Notes: a model not told the origin generated them from the letters alone. A stretch of DNA of 64,000 bases from Chrysomallon squamiferum (GCA_012295275.1 CM022672.1:30813027-30877026); one strand, 5' to 3'. Shown: positions 1 to 15,202, numbered from the stretch's first letter. Made by a program: numbers and translations.

Positions 1-3000
1 TAATTTATTTACTGAACTTGCTTACTTACTAACGCTATTAATACTACCAGTATGTACCGCTGTGAACCTGGATAAGTAATAACTGTACTTTACTTGCTTT
101 TCTACTTCTGCCTGCTTGAATGTGTTCATACTGACAGTCAAAACTAAACTATGGTGTTGTTAGGAAATGTTAAGGCCCGTCGCTAAGAATAAGGTAGTAT
201 TTTATTTATGAAATATTCAGCATCTTTTTATTTCAGTTGATAAGTTATATCTTTCGTACTTCTAGTTCAGTACCATACAGATAACAGTAGAAGAAACTCG
301 CTATATTTTAGTATACTCATATTCTGTTAACAAGGAGTAAGGGTTGTTTTTGTATGCATATGTCCAAAGATATGACGTCACAAACCACAGACCTTAGAAA
401 ATAGTTATAACTGCTGGCATGAACGGGAAAAAATACTCCTTAAAGATACGCTGTTGAGATTATATCTTAGTAAGAGAGAGGAGTAAACAGACCAGTAGGC
501 ACAGACCCACGATTTTTTTATTTCTTATTTCATTTCTCTTTATTTTTTTTTTTTTTTTTTGTATTATTATTTTTCAATTTCGCTAACTGATCCTGGTACA
601 GATAAACCTTAAAGATTTTTTTTTATTTCTTTTTATTATGTTATGTGAAAGTACACATACGCGCATACACACTGACAGACACACACACACACACACTTAT
701 ATCGATACATACATTCATACATAAATACATTCATACATAAATACATTCATACATATACACATACATATATACATACATACAAATACAACTACAAACGGTA
801 CAATTTGGTATTTAGCACAGTGAGAGTTTCAAACGACGCCACTGTTTCTTATCCACTGAGCACTTTCTGTTAAACTGGACTGGTATCTTTGATATGTGCT
901 TGTGGTAAGTTTATCTGTAAGATGGGCGTCTGATATTTACCCAGGGGTGTAATTTCAGCGGTTGCCATAGGCGCTGTTTTCCATGGATACCGTTCACCAA
1001 CATGGATCTAAAATCAGCTGACTCGGTTAAAACATCGGATGTTCAGCTGGACAGAAATGTGTGAATAATTCACTAAGTCACTAATTCACTAATCCAGGCA
1101 GTGCGAGCACCACAGGCGAGTTTAACCATAGATTACCATGATTAAAACACTAACATAGATCGCTAATCCTAAAAATACCAATGACTGCTAATCCTGAAAG
1201 GTTAACAACCGAAAATACAGCTATGTCGATAATATGTCTGTACCGATAATACACTATTCCAAACCAGAGTAAGCCTACCCTGGGTATGCGTTCTCTGCAT
1301 ACCTTGTATTCTAGTTAAATGGTTTCCAATCAACAAAATAAAATTAAAAAAATAAATAAATAACCTTTAGATTAATATTAATTGCTAATAGGAAATGTGC
1401 CTGGCCTTCTTCATACATCTTATTCTATATTTTTTTCAAAAACTGTTAGTCTCTAATTTGTATTTTGGTATGTAGGTCTCTCTTAAATTAATGGTATAAG
1501 TCTTTATTTTATTTTATTTAATTTTTTAATTTAGCTTTTTATTGTTTAGCTTTAGCTTATTTATTTGCTATCTTTATTATTAAATCTCTCGAGTTTCGTG
1601 TCAATGGTGATGTAATGTGCGATTCAAGATGTGTAAATAGATAAAATACATATTTGTGTACATAGACCACAATGGTTGCATTTCCAAGAAGAAAAAGTAA
1701 TAAAAAAGATGATGATGAAAACGACAAAAAAAAAAAAAAAAAAAAAAAAAACAAACAAACATCGTACGCAGATCAAAATGAAGAAAAAAGCAACACTAAT
1801 AATTAGATGAAAAAGGAGAAAAAAACAGAAGAAAAGAAAGGTCACGCATTAACAAAATAATCATTAAAACAGGAAAGGAGAAAAAATCGAAAGAGAAATA
1901 AAAAAAAATAATAAAAAAAATGAACATTAGAAACTAAGTAAAGAAGGGAAAAAAATTATAAAAAAAAAAAAAAGGTGAAGAAAAAAAGGGGGGAAAAAAA
2001 GACAGAAAAGGAAGGAAAAAAATAAAGCAGATCGAATGTCAGTCTGGTATTAAATCTCGACTGAACAAGACTGTGGCATTTATGTTAGTGAAACGGAAGT
2101 GTTTAAATCAATCACTGTTCGTGTTAAGCTACGCGCCAATTTAGATCACGTACGTTTCTGCCAGAGAACTGACGTAAACCGCCGACTGTTTCTAATGACC
2201 GACGGAAATTACCGAACAGTGAACACGAACGTGTTGTTATTTATAACGTTGTGTTCTGATTTTGTATGTACAATTACTGCTGCTGCTATTACTACTACTA
2301 CTAGTACTACTACTTAATATGCTAATGCATATAGTATTACTAATTCTAGTTTTACCATTTTTATTGTTATGTTTTTAACAAAAACAATAATAAAAAAAAA
2401 GAAGTAAATAAATAGATAATGATAATAACAACAACAACAATAACATCCATAAAATAAATAAAAGGTGTATAACATACTAAAAAAAAAACAAAAAAAAAAT
2501 TAAGAATTAAAACTTGAAAGAAGAAAAAAAGAAAAAAAAAGAATCTTAATTTTTCTCTTGATGTTCCTAATACGTAAACTACTATTATAAATTAATAACT
2601 GCTTCTTTGTTTTCTGTACTGTTATATTCACAATATTTTTCTTTCCTTCACGGTAGTTGATTTCTGCTGTAAATGTGTTCCGCTTAGACACAATTGTCTG
2701 TAACGTAATCGTTGATTTAACACCAGACGCCAGTCGATTACGCCATTATGACACATCGCATCAAGCAATTATACGTTTCTCTGACCGAGGCGCGAAAATT
2801 GATCAATACTTCTTATGCATATTACAGTTTTCACAGACACATTAGGCGGCAACAATTTTCCACTCTCTTTTATTTTTATTTTAGCTTGTATTTCATTTCT
2901 TGTGCATAATGCGCTTTTCTCAGACGCACATTATCCATTAACCGGTAAAGCTATTATTATTTTTATTCTTATTTTTATTCGGATTAATATTTCTTATTAT

Positions 3001-3826
3001 TTTCGTGTGTAAAATTTTTATTTTTTATTTTTTAATTTTATTTCCTTCTCAAAGTCGGCGAATTGGATCTAGAGAATTAGGTACGAGTTAAGAAAGTAAG
3101 TGAAGTCTTTGAATCCATCAGAAGGCGTTTTAAGTTTAAAAACAAAAAATATATAACGAGATTTAGAGAGCGTCTTTGTAAACAGGTTTTTGTCGTTTGC
3201 TGATCAAAGCTAACACGCTGAAAGTTGTAAAAATAGTACTATTGTAAACGTGATCCTGGAAAGAAAACAAAACTAAATATAGTGCATTAGTCCTGATAAT
3301 AAAGGAATTTGTGACGTCTTTACAGTTTTGTGTGACGTCATTTCGCGTGTCTCTTTCATTTCCAACCTCTCCGGATTATTTTGACAGTCCTTAACAGTCC
3401 AAATATAGGATTTAAAAACGTAAGGATTCGATGATCTGTGGTGTATTCATTTTGAATAGCAAAAAGAAAAGAAAAGAAAAGTATTGTTTATCCACATTCC
3501 CACGGCACATTATGGCCTTTGGTAAACAAGTCAGGTTGCTGATAGGAACGGTTAAAAACAACAACAATAAAGGGTGATTTCAGACAAATGTTTTATACAA
3601 CTTCAAATGTGGCGTGCTTCAGAATAGCTCGCTCTGATTAGCACGTTAATTGTTTGTCTTTTTTTCTTTTCTGTTCTGTACAATACCATTGTGGAACAAC
3701 CGGCTTCTACGATACCTCATCGTATTACACAGGTTATAACAGGATATAATATTTGGATGTTATGGATTATATATTCCTGTATATGAAACTGTGACCTTTT
3801 TTTTTTTTTTTTTTTTTTAAGTTTAT

Positions 3827-3869
<43 letters not shown>

Positions 3870-5186
3870 TTATTTTTTTATTTATTCTTCGTCATTTGAC
3901 AAAGACTGGCAGATATCTTTCTTTCTCCAGCTCTTTCTTTTGTTTGATCTGTTTTTAGATCCTCATATTACTGAAATTAATTGCATGAAGCCTATACAAA
4001 CTTTAAAAAGAAACCTCAACATGGTTAATATAATTTTGTATGTCAAAGTATCTGTATAAAACTTGTGTATGATACTGCAAGACAGTGAATCAAGGCTCCT
4101 CAACCTGTAGATGATCTGGAGATAATTAAAAACATTTTACAAAAAAAAAAAAATGGAGAACAACTCGGAAAATTTGAAAAAGAAGGAAATGTTTCCTGAA
4201 GGGCACAGGTCATACGGCACACATAAAAATAACACTAGAAAGCTTTGATTCATAAATAGTAATAGAACAGACGGCATACATAAATATAACTCAGAAAGGT
4301 TTGGCACATAAAGTGTCATCCAGACAGAACAAATAACGAGAAGAGCGGTGAAAACCGCGCGCGGGCAGTGAAGACAAAAAGCAGTAAAGTGTATTACCAG
4401 ACAGACGTGAATTACCGACGGCTTCGTGAACGCGACTGACCAGCACAATTCGTGAATCCAGTCTCGCGATAAAACGACCGAAATCAATTGTCTCTAATCC
4501 TCAGTCGTCCAGTCCACAAAACCCCGCTAATTACAAAGCACAATCACATCGATCTGCGGCTAAGACAAAGTCAATTTGTCCTAATTACTCCGTGAGAATT
4601 GGATAAACACTTCAGCGAGAGCGTGCATGGAGAGAAAACGTAGAATTATTATTATTATTATTAATATTATTAATATTATTCTCCCATTTTTTTTTTTTTT
4701 TTTTTTTCGTATACATTTTTTTTTTTGTTTTTTATCAATATCTTCGGTTGATAATGATGAATGTTTATAGTAAATTGGCCTAATTACATTGTTGGGGTTC
4801 CCCGCTGAATCAAAGTGATGTGTCGTTAAGCGCCGGATAATGGGGACTATTTACAATTTCGTGAAATTACCAGCGCGTGTTTGCTGTGCAGCAAATTGCC
4901 CCATTAATAACGAAGATAACGGGTTTTGAAAACATTGCTTATCGTTAATGAAAAATTATTTTACCACCATTGTCACAAACAACAAGAGATGTCTTGTGGT
5001 TTTTTTTTTTTCAAAATATCTCCTGATTGAAAACATTTTTCATTGAAGTTAATTTTTCTTTCAAACAAACGAGGCGACTCGAAGAACATGGACGCTAGGA
5101 AGAATTAAAACCAACACTGAAAGAGTGGCAGTCCTCCTTAGATTGAAATTACGTTCGACTGTATACATAATTAACTTATTTAATAC

Positions 5187-5198
<12 letters not shown>

Positions 5199-5223
<25 letters not shown>

Positions 5224-5228
5224 CATTA

Positions 5229-5287
<59 letters not shown>
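5199..5287. repeat. (TA)n microsatellite
   Basis: Two almost pure TA tracts separated by a short TACATTATGTACA spacer, itself a near-palindrome. The region could extrude as a cruciform. No gene lies nearby. Confidence 0.95.
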
Positions 5288-5292
<5 letters not shown>

Positions 5293-5954
5293 TTTTTAAA
5301 ATTATTATTTCCTTTATCTTTTATTTTTTGTTAGTTAATTTTCTATATCCCTATAATCCATCATAATCATACAGTTTGTAAGCGAGAAAATTATCAATGA
5401 GTTCTTTCTTTGCTTGCGTTATTAAACTGTCACTGAAGTTAATACATCTGACACACACAGTTCTGTGTAATAAATTACACGAAACTAAACGTATTTAATA
5501 TCGTGTGTAATTCTTCAACAGTGTCAGATACCGAGTTAATTGGGTCTCCTGGTGACAAGGAGTCTGCATAGACTGAGTTTACTCATTTGTTTCAAAACAC
5601 AGTCTGTCGTGTGTCTGTCTGTACAGCTCTGATGAGAAAGATATTTGAAAATGGTTTAATTGTAAAGGCGGTTCGCTTTGCACCTCCTGAAGTTCGATTG
5701 CTACGTTTCTGACAGACTCCACGATTTAAAACTTGGGAATAGTTAGAGAGGTGGATTGTGGGTATAATGCTTATATGTATGTATCTGTCTATCTATCCAA
5801 CTATCTATATATGTGTGTGTGTACTAAAGTTATACTATTCAATTAATTTCTTGTCATCATAATAATTGTTATGTGGGCTGTTCTATAATCCATCTTTGAA
5901 CAATTGGTCCAGTCTTGTATATCTCTATCTATGTATATATCTGTCCACAACAAA

Positions 5955-5956
<2 letters not shown>

Positions 5957-6004
<48 letters not shown>
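5957..6004. repeat. (CA)n microsatellite
   Basis: About 24 uninterrupted CA units. It lies among three diverged copies of a roughly 150-bp unit (about 5,860-6,240) that share the words GTTCTATAATCCA and CATTTTATTTCTTGTC. Confidence 0.9.
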
Positions 6005-6005
<1 letters not shown>

Positions 6006-7200
6006 TATAACGATTATATCCATTTCATTTTTTGTCACAGCTGTTAAATTGGATGTTCTGTAATCCACATTTGAACAGTTAGTTTAGTCTTGTGTGTATG
6101 TAAGTGTGTTTACTACACATATAATCACATACTATAATTCTATCCATTTTATTTCTTGCGATTATAACAGTTGGCTGTTCTATAATCCACATTTCATCAA
6201 TTAGTCTAATATAATGATATACCATAGCTAATTCCATTTTATTTCTTGTCATCATCATCATTCCTTCGTTTATCAGAAACAGACTTAATTCTTGTGTGAC
6301 GTTTCACCAGAGACAGACACCGAGTTACCTGATACAAGGTTTTCACAGCAGTCTGGTTTTCTAAGTTAGCAGTGTAACGTGATCTTCCACGAACGTTAGG
6401 TTACCGCCAGAACGACATTTGAAAACTTGAGTTTCCAGTTTTAATGGCGAATCTTGAATTAATGGTTTTAACATCACATTCCTTGACGTTTTTAGTTTAC
6501 CGCGCTCAGATGCAGATAGGTCGAAACAGACGATGATGATTCAGGCTGAAGATTATTTCTTTGAAAGGAAACTTGACCTCTGACCTGCTAGCATCGATTG
6601 TTGTAAATGTGTTATTTGTGTGATATAAAGTTACATTGTGATTCTGACATGAATTAATTTTCCCTTTCCATGGTTTATATCGAAGATCATAATTTCTTGT
6701 TACTTCATTTTTATTTTATTTTTTTTATTTTTAATTTTCCTTTCCCCTGTTTTGTGTCTACATTTTAAAAATTATATAGTCTTCCTTTTAAATCTTCCCT
6801 TCCTTTGCTTTGTGTTTTTATGGTTTTAGGGTTATCTCTTTTTTTTTAACCCTGGTTCTGACTAATGTTATAATACATACTAATGCAGTTATTGTTATTA
6901 TCATTTTTTATTTTTTATTTTATTTTGTTTTATTTTACTTTATTTTATTTTGAACATAACATATTCTCGTTAAAACAGAAAAGTCAAATTTTATAGAGAG
7001 AGCAGTAAGACTAAAACAAAGAAACTAAAACATTTGAAACAGAAACCTCTACTAGATTTACAGTGGATAGACAAACGTTAATGCAGTGTTTTATACATTT
7101 ACATGCAAACATGAAGAAAGGTCAGATTATGTAGACGAGTGGACAGAGGCAAATGAAGAAACTGAACATTTGAAACAGACAGAAACTCCTACCACATTCA

Positions 7201-7491
7201 ACACTTGAAACAGAAACACTTACTGTAACACTTGAAACAGAAACACTTACTGTAACACTTGAAACAGAAACACTTACTGTAACACTTGAAACAGAAACAC
7301 TTACTGTAACACTTGAAACAGAAACACTTACTGTAACACTTGAAACAGAAACATTTACTGTAACACTTGAAACAGAAACATTTACTGTAACACTTGAAAC
7401 AGAACTACTTACTGTAACACTTGAAACAGAAACATTTACTGTAACACTTGAAACAGAAATAATTACTGTAACACTTGAAACAGAAATACTT
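7201..7491. repeat. 27-bp minisatellite, about 10.8 copies
   Basis: Tandem array of the unit ACACTTGAAACAGAAAC plus ACTTACTGTA, with single-base variants concentrated in the last four copies (ACATTT, ACTACTT, ATAATT). Because 27 is nine codons, the minus strand stays open as a Val-Ser-rich nonapeptide repeat. I read that as a by-product of unit length, because no homologous or GC-richer flanking coding sequence is present. Confidence 0.95.
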
Positions 7492-7662
7492 TCTAGTATG
7501 CACAAATTCTTAAAGATCTCTGCACACACAAAGAACAACACGTAAGTATATACACACACACACACATCCACACACACACTTGCAGTGTTTATAAACATAC
7601 TTTCACTGACACTGTCTTAACATCTCAGACTTCAGTGTTATAATGGGTCCTGTGATTATGCT

Positions 7663-7664
<2 letters not shown>

Positions 7665-7713
<49 letters not shown>
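7665..7713. repeat. (CT)n microsatellite
   Basis: About 24 pure CT units followed by a short CA-rich stretch. No coding context. Confidence 0.95.
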
Positions 7714-7719
<6 letters not shown>

Positions 7720-9036
7720 ACACACACAAATTCAAATTACAGATGAAGAATATTGATATTTTTGAAAATAAATATCTGCATATTAAAACAAGATCTCATT
7801 TATGACGATGAACGAACGAACAAATGATAACAGATGTTTTATTAAACCACTGTTTCTTTATTTTATTTATTTGTTTATTTACTTATATATAATTATTGTG
7901 TGTGTGTGTGTGTGTGTGTGGTGTATATATATGTATAATTATTATTTTTTTGATTTTTATATCACGATCATATCTTAGAAAAGTCACAGCTAATACTCCA
8001 TACATTATTCAACAGCACGATACGTTTATTATTTTTTTTGCCTAATATTAGATTGCAAGTATACATCTTAACTTTTGATGACGTCACATGTATCACTGTA
8101 GGTGAAACAATCTAATGACGTATTGTTCTTCTTCGGGCGATCATTAAATAAGAGAACAGCAGCCCGTTTCACTTAGCACATCGAAGTAGAGTTTGAACTA
8201 AAGCTACCTTATTGCTAATCTACGTTCTTGTACAGAAGATTATTTACATGTAAGACATAAGGTAAAGGACTCTTATTCTCTCTTTCTTCTGTGTTCAGAT
8301 TAAAGGCAAACGCTGAGAAGTACTGGGTAATATATTCTGTACTATACTGGGTTATATATTAACTATATTGTTGTGCTGCGGGTGAAACAAGACACGCGGT
8401 CAAGTTAATATTGTTTTCCAGAATTTTAATAAACTGGAGTGAGACGCCATGACACGTCAACAGATCACGTGACTAACTAATTCGTAATATGTATACAACG
8501 ATTTCCTTCAGGAATTTATGTGTGATTTGTAACAGTGTGTTTAATTTTTATTGTTTAAAAGTAAAGTTTTGTAATTTTTTAACAAGTTAAGAATCGTTTT
8601 TATGCTTACTGTTAAATTATAGTTTATTAGCAACTATATAGTTATACAGCAATTTGATCAACTTTCAACAAACTATTTGAATACTCTAAAAGGCTGTGCC
8701 ATAGACTGGAATGCATATACCACTGCTTTTGCAGTATACCCATAGTGGGACATTGGTTAGAACGGGAATTAATTAATAACTGAGGTAGACGTTTTCTGTT
8801 GATACAAATTATAATGTTTAACGATATTTGTAGATTGTATGTGATTTAGTAATATGTGTGTATGTACGTATATATATATATATATATATAATGAAAGTAT
8901 GTATTATATGTATTTGTGTATGTACGTATGTATGTATTTTATATAATGTTTGTGTATATACATGTCTGTGTGTGTATATATATATACATGTAAGTATGTA
9001 TATATGTATGTGTGTATGTATGTATGTATGTATATA

Positions 9037-9541
9037 CAGTATTCCCTCGCTATTCGCGGGGGTTACGTTCTTTACCCCCCCCCCCGCGAATAGCGAAAAA
9101 CCGCGAATATTGGATGCAGTTTTAAAACGTCTATTATGAGATTATATACGGTACTAAATGCTTCCCAAACACTTTCTAAAGACACTCTTACTCATTAATA
9201 CAGTAATGATGTAGTAATATTGCATGCAGTTATGTATTTCACTAATGTAGTAATGATAATGTGAACACATTTTAATTTTGTACTGAAACAATATTTTAAT
9301 CAGAAAGAAACGTAAGTACAGGAGGACAGTAACACCGCATAGCATAGTTACCCATACAGTATTACTGTACCGTAAAGTCATTTTCTATGCGTACAACATA
9401 TGTATTAGAATTGAGCATTTGTTTTTATGACGTTATGACGCTAGCCTGGTATACCAGCATACGATGCGATAGGGTTAAGAGCCTAACCCGCGAATATGCG
9501 GGGCCGCGAATGGGGAACCGCGAACAGGTGAGGGTATACTG
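9037..9541. mobile_element. Non-autonomous pogo/Tigger-like DNA transposon (MITE)
   Basis: A 505-bp element with imperfect terminal inverted repeats: the left end reads CAGTATTCCCTCGCTATTCG and the right end, reversed, CAGTATACCCTCACCTGTTC. Both continue into subterminal GCGG-containing repeats (CGCGAATA words). It is flanked by TA on both sides (9,035-9,036 and 9,542-9,543), the target duplication expected of Tc1/mariner-pogo elements. CAGT ends with repeated CGCGG words resemble Tigger-type termini. The interior is AT-rich with no transposase frame, so it must have been moved in trans. The family assignment rests on ends and target site only. Confidence 0.85.
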
Positions 9542-10818
9542 TATATGCGCATGCATTCATGTACCTATGTATATAAGCATGAATACACGTATGTATGAAA
9601 GTGTATGTATTTCGTAATTCCAAGCAAATTCTGCTGTTATACTATCCTGTTTCCAAACTGTTGACTGTCTTACTTTCAACACTTAGCACAAGTCTGTAGA
9701 ACAGTTAGTACATGATCACAGGATGTTTTTGTTTTTCATTACACAGAGAATTAGGTTGAGACAGTCTGACCTGGGCAATCTGCCCAGCACGTGTTATCAT
9801 AGCAGCATACATATCTCTACTTTATATCAAGTATTAGATTAAATATCTCTCTCTCTCTCTCTTTCTCTTTGCACATTTACACCCCACACACAGACACACA
9901 CGCACACGCACACACACTCATATACATACATATATACTACATACAAGGACGATTATTAACCGGTAAATCCGATTATAAACTCAAACGTTAAGCATTTCTA
10001 AAAGTTAAAAATATAATTTATTTTGATTTCTTAAGCAAGAGTAGCCATTTGCATTGCTCATTTTCTCCACTTCCTTAAAAAGTTTCATTCCGGTCTTAGT
10101 TTAAATCTTTATTTCGCATTTACAACGCATAGTAATAGATAAAAATAAGCTATACGCTTCTTTTATAAAAGTTTCATTCTGGTTTTAATTTAAATAGAAA
10201 TACATTCCATTTATAACGCGTAGCAAGAGAGGAAATATGCTAAAACTTGATTCAAAATAACATTTAAAAAAGATAAAAACAATAACACCCCATCAATAAC
10301 AATCCTTCATTACGAGTTCATCAAAACACGTTCCGTCGTTTCGACTCATCCCACCTCGAGAATCTCGTAAAAACGTAATCAATCTGGAATCACGAAATAT
10401 CATTTTCTCGTCACCATTTTGCATCATTTATTCACGTTACACCGTTCAGAAAGAAAGTTTTGTTTGCTGCATTTCTTAAATTCCATCTGATTGCCTAGTA
10501 CGAATGATTTATTATCGGCACTTTGAGAATTCCGTCATAAATACCGGGCAGCGATACGCTGAGCCGAGAACGGAAATGGTAATGAGCGGTCCAATAACTG
10601 ACGGTTAATTAACTAGTCTCGATAAACTAAGACACGGTTGTTTAGTAATTTTCTGAGCGCCGCTGATGAACCGTTGCGTTAAATTCGTGTTCGCAGACGT
10701 GAAATGACAGATCGATGGGAAAAGAACGGACAAACAGGCGTAATGAGCGTTTATAAAATCCTGATCGAAATAACTGAGACAAACGTGCAGGAGTTCATCG
10801 CGAATGAAGCGTGAGATA

Positions 10819-10859
<41 letters not shown>

Positions 10860-11294
10860 TATGTATGTATGTGTATATGTGTCTGTGTGTGTGTGTTTGT
10901 GTCTGTCTGTATGTGTGACGTATGTGTGTTTATTCATGTACGGATGGATGGATGAATTTATGTTTGTATACGTATGTTATCCTCCCGATAAACAGAAAAA
11001 GAAGAGTGTATGAGAGAGAGCGAGAGAGATTAATGAAGAAAGTAAATTTTCACTGTCGAATAGTTAAACTCAGTTTTTCTTGCCTGTTTACTGTGAGATA
11101 CAAAACATTGGCACAAGCAAAATGAAAAATTGTTTTGTTTCTGATACACTCAGAGCAAAATGAAAAAAACGGCTGAAAAGAAAATAAACAAAAGTTTAGT
11201 ATATCGATGACAAAAATTTAATCAGTATTCTATTGTAATAGGTAATATTCGAAAATTAATCCATATTGTCTGTCATTATCGTTTCACAAACAAT

Positions 11295-11755
11295 AAATAT
11301 GTTAGTAAATTAATCGAGATTCTCTAACATCGGTTCTCAAACAAACGATGTTAGTAAATTAATCGAGATTCTCTAACATTATCGTTTCACATACAATAAA
11401 CGATGTTAGTAAATTAATCGATATTATTTGACGTTATCGTTTCACATACAATAAACGATGTTAGTAAATTAATCGATATTCTCTAACATAATCGTTTCAC
11501 TTACAATAAACTATGTTAGTAAATTAATCGATAATCTCTGACATTATCGTTTCACATACAATAACCGATGTTAGTAAATTAATCGAACTTCTCTAATATC
11601 GTTTCACATACAATAAACTGTTAGTAAATTAATCGATATTCTCTAACATAATCGTTTCTCATACAATAAACGATGTTAGTAAATTAATCGATATTCTCTA
11701 ACATAATCGTTTCTCATACAATAAACGATGTTAATAAATTAATCGATATTCTGTA
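11295..11755. repeat. About 57-bp minisatellite, eight copies
   Basis: Units begin with GATGTTAGTAAATTAATCGA and continue with a TTCTCTAACAT block and an ATCGTTTC block, then ACATACAATAAAC. Copies differ by point changes and one internal deletion near 11,600. A decayed half-copy (TTAATCGATAT words) recurs at about 12,005-12,170. No coding potential. Confidence 0.9.
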
Positions 11756-13075
11756 TACAGTATGTCTTTAATTAAATCTGGCAATAATCAACGATTAAAA
11801 ACAATCAAATACAACAACTGACGATCGACAAGTAAGTCGTGATATCGTGATATCGTTAGCGAAACAGATGACACACAGCAATGAAGTACAGACAACACGC
11901 CGTTTCGTTTAAAGAAATGTCCCACATGTCATTGATAGAAATGAACCAGAACAGTTTAATGATATCACTAAAGATGTTTCAAATCCAATAACTGACATGT
12001 GATAATTAATCGATATTGTTTAGTTGGTATCGGTTTGATATTTAATAAATGTTAGTAACCAGTGGTAGAAAATGAATCGATGTAAACGTATGTGATAAAT
12101 GTTAGTAACCTGTAATAGCCATTTAATCGATATAAAATTATTTAATTTCTGATAATCGATGTAAAAGTAGTTTTGATCGGGATCGAGTGGTTTCTTTAAA
12201 CAAAGATTTGTCTCTCTTTATACTCTACTCTGTCTCTGCCTCTGTCTCTCTCTCCCTCTGTTTCTCTGTTTCTGTTTCTCTGTCTCTCTCTCCCTCTGTT
12301 TCTCTGTTTCTGTTTCTCTGTCTCTGTTTCTCTCTGTCTCTGTCTGAACAATAATACAAAGGGCAATGAATACGCTAAGTTTAACAGAAACAATGTTAAC
12401 TATCGATACGATACAATATCTCAGAAACAGCACGTATTACTTTATTTATGTGATTTGTTTCGGTATTACCTTTTTTCTGTTGTGTTTTTTTATTTTTTTT
12501 TTGTTTTATCTTTTATTTATTTTTAATGTATTGCATACAGAGATTCTTTTTCATTGCATATGTTACGTCAGGTAGATTTTGTTTTCCATGTTACATTATC
12601 TATACGATAAAAAAAATAAAAAAAATTCTCTACTGTGTTATTCACGTGAATTTTAAACGATAATGTTATAAGCGATAATTCTTTTTTATTTATTTATTCT
12701 TTTTTAGTGTTAGATTATTTATATACTTTACCTTAGTCATTATTAATTTATTTATAATATATTTATATATATATATATTGAGTTCAGTATTATGTTATTT
12801 CTATTATTTTTCAAACTTACCTTATTTATGTATTTTCTCATTATTACCATTTTTATGTGAATGTTTTTTTAATATTTGTTTTACCATAATTAATTATTTT
12901 TCAATATAAGGTTATTTCAGTGATTTTTCAGTATTACCTTATTTATAATGATTTGTTTTTTCAATACTGTAATATTTTTTTATTATTTTTTTTTCAGAAG
13001 TCATTTGTTGATATAATTCTTTCAGTATTATTTTATTTATGTGTTGTTTGTTTGTTTTGTTTCATTTTTTTTTGA

Positions 13076-13106
<31 letters not shown>

Positions 13107-13595
13107 ATCTTAATTTTTTATTTTTTTTATTTATTTTCCATATAAACTATACATTTTAAGTTTTTTGTTATCGATATTTCATGTGTTGTTTGTTTGTCTG
13201 TTGGTTGTTCTCGATGTGTTTTCAGTGTCCGAGTTATGTCCGAGGAAAAGATATGGGCAGACGACAGTGTAAGAAAAATTAATTTTTTTTTTTCCTGTCT
13301 CAGCTCAATTATAAAAAATGTCTCTGTTTTATTTATTTGGATTATTTATTTTCCTTTTACTTACTAGAGAGAGAGAGAGAGAGAGATCGATAGAGAGAGA
13401 GAGAGTTTAGAGAGAGAGAGAGAGAGAGAGAGGCATAAATAGAGATCGATAAAAGAGAGTCCGACACGGAGACAGAGGATATATAGATATAGAGAGGTAT
13501 ACAAAGATAGAAAAACAAATTGAGAGACAGTTATATAATAGAGAGGAATAAGGAAAGAGACAGACACTAGAAGAGCGAGTGTGTGTGTGTGTGTC

Positions 13596-13701
<106 letters not shown>

Positions 13702-14755
13702 TTAAAGGTATATTTATATGGAGAGAGAAAGATATAGTAAGGAGAAAGAGAGAGAGAGAGACTGAAAGAGAGATTATTATCTAACTAAACTTATACAACC
13801 TGCTTTCCATGTATAATTTTTGTATCAGTCAGTGAATTTATAAGTTGAAAGCAGAAACGACTTTTTTGAAGTGCGTGATGATAACTGCACACCACAGAAT
13901 CCTTGATTGCTTTGTATTGTTTTTTTTGTGCAGTGCGACACAGCATGAACATAAGAATATAAACAATTGAAAAAAATGTGTACAGACGGAAACTAGTAAA
14001 TAAAGGATGCGTAGATAATTTATCACTGGAAGAAAAGTTTAATTTTGTCTCTCTTCGACTTTTTTCGTTTTTACTTTCTGTTAACTAGAATTAATGATAA
14101 CAAAAGTGGTTTTGGGATTTTTTTCTGGATTTCCTTTGGTTTAATTTCATGTTTTATTTCATTCCGTTGTCTTTTAAAGATCTTTATTTTTTTTTTTAAC
14201 AGTCAGGATTTTATTATTTTATTTTTTTCTATAGATATATATTTATATATGTGTGTATGTGTGTGTGTGTGTGTGTAAAATATAGATAGATAGATAGATA
14301 TAGATGTAAATAGATAGATAAAGAAAAATTAAAGTAAAAAAAACTAAAGAAAGAAACCGTGACGTATCAAATCGCGGTTCAAAGTCAATATACGATAAGA
14401 AAGAAATAAAATAAAATAAAAACAAATTTACCAGAGCGCGCGAGGATTTTGGCGCCATATGCTCAATAAAATGATTAAATATTTCATCTTCCTCTTTGAG
14501 CAGGGCAGTAAATAAATAAATAAAAATCTGTACAACAAAAGTCTGCCGGGTTATTTCTCAGGGGAGTCACAGTTCACGTGATGTTGTAATTTTGCTCTGC
14601 GGGGCCGAGGTTAATAAATGTTTAACGACTCCTTAGAACAAACGTGTTAGGTTGGGACTAAATTAACACTGAAATCACTATTTTTATTTATTTATTTTAT
14701 TATTATTATTATTATTACTATTATTATTTTATAATTATTATTATATGTGTGTGTA

Positions 14756-14788
<33 letters not shown>

Positions 14789-15202
14789 GTATATATTATT
14801 TATTTATTTAATCTGCAGTTTCTGTGCATATTCGATTTTTCTCCACATTATTTTTTTATTTTAATTATGTTTTAATATATTTTTATTACAGTTATATTAT
14901 ATTAAACTGTTTGTTTTTTCTTTTTTCTTATTGACTTATTATGTTATATATATATATAGATATTGTTTTTTTAATTTATTTATTATATATATTTTTTTTT
15001 TCTTGGGGTCTCTTTCCTTTTCATTTATTTATTTATTTATTATTTTTGTTATATTTTATTGTATTTCGCCATTTATATTTTTATGTACTGTTCTATTTTG
15101 TTTTATTCCTATTTTTCTCTTTCCGTCGACAAAATACGATAGAAAGAGAAAAGGACAAAATTAAAGTATAATTATTTCACTTTTGTTTACAATTGTTGCG
15201 TT

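Larger units (their letters stand above)
1..9036. other. Non-coding, AT-rich leader region
   Basis: I find no exon with conserved protein content here. The open frames are short and made of low-complexity translation (poly-Phe, Ile/Tyr, Thr/His runs) from T-rich, TA and CA tracts. The stretch holds poly-T runs (3,797-3,867), simple repeats and one 27-bp minisatellite described separately. It may be upstream flank or a large 5' intron of the CCP gene that begins to be visible at 15,544; no signal-peptide exon could be identified. Confidence 0.6.

Noticed and set aside
2099-2317. 72-residue plus-strand frame
   Set aside because: Runs into a Thr repeat from an ACT microsatellite; no family resemblance or splice context.
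9154-9381. 75-residue minus-strand frame inside the MITE
   Set aside because: No transposase motif, AT-rich composition, element ends indicate a non-autonomous copy.
13228-13270. Exon-like segment after GATGTGTTTTCAG, ending before GTAAGA, with a TCCGAGTTATGTCCGAGG core
   Set aside because: 43 bases, not a multiple of three, so it would break the phase-1 pattern of the CCP gene; no recognisable peptide. Could be part of an unseen 5' exon but not supportable.
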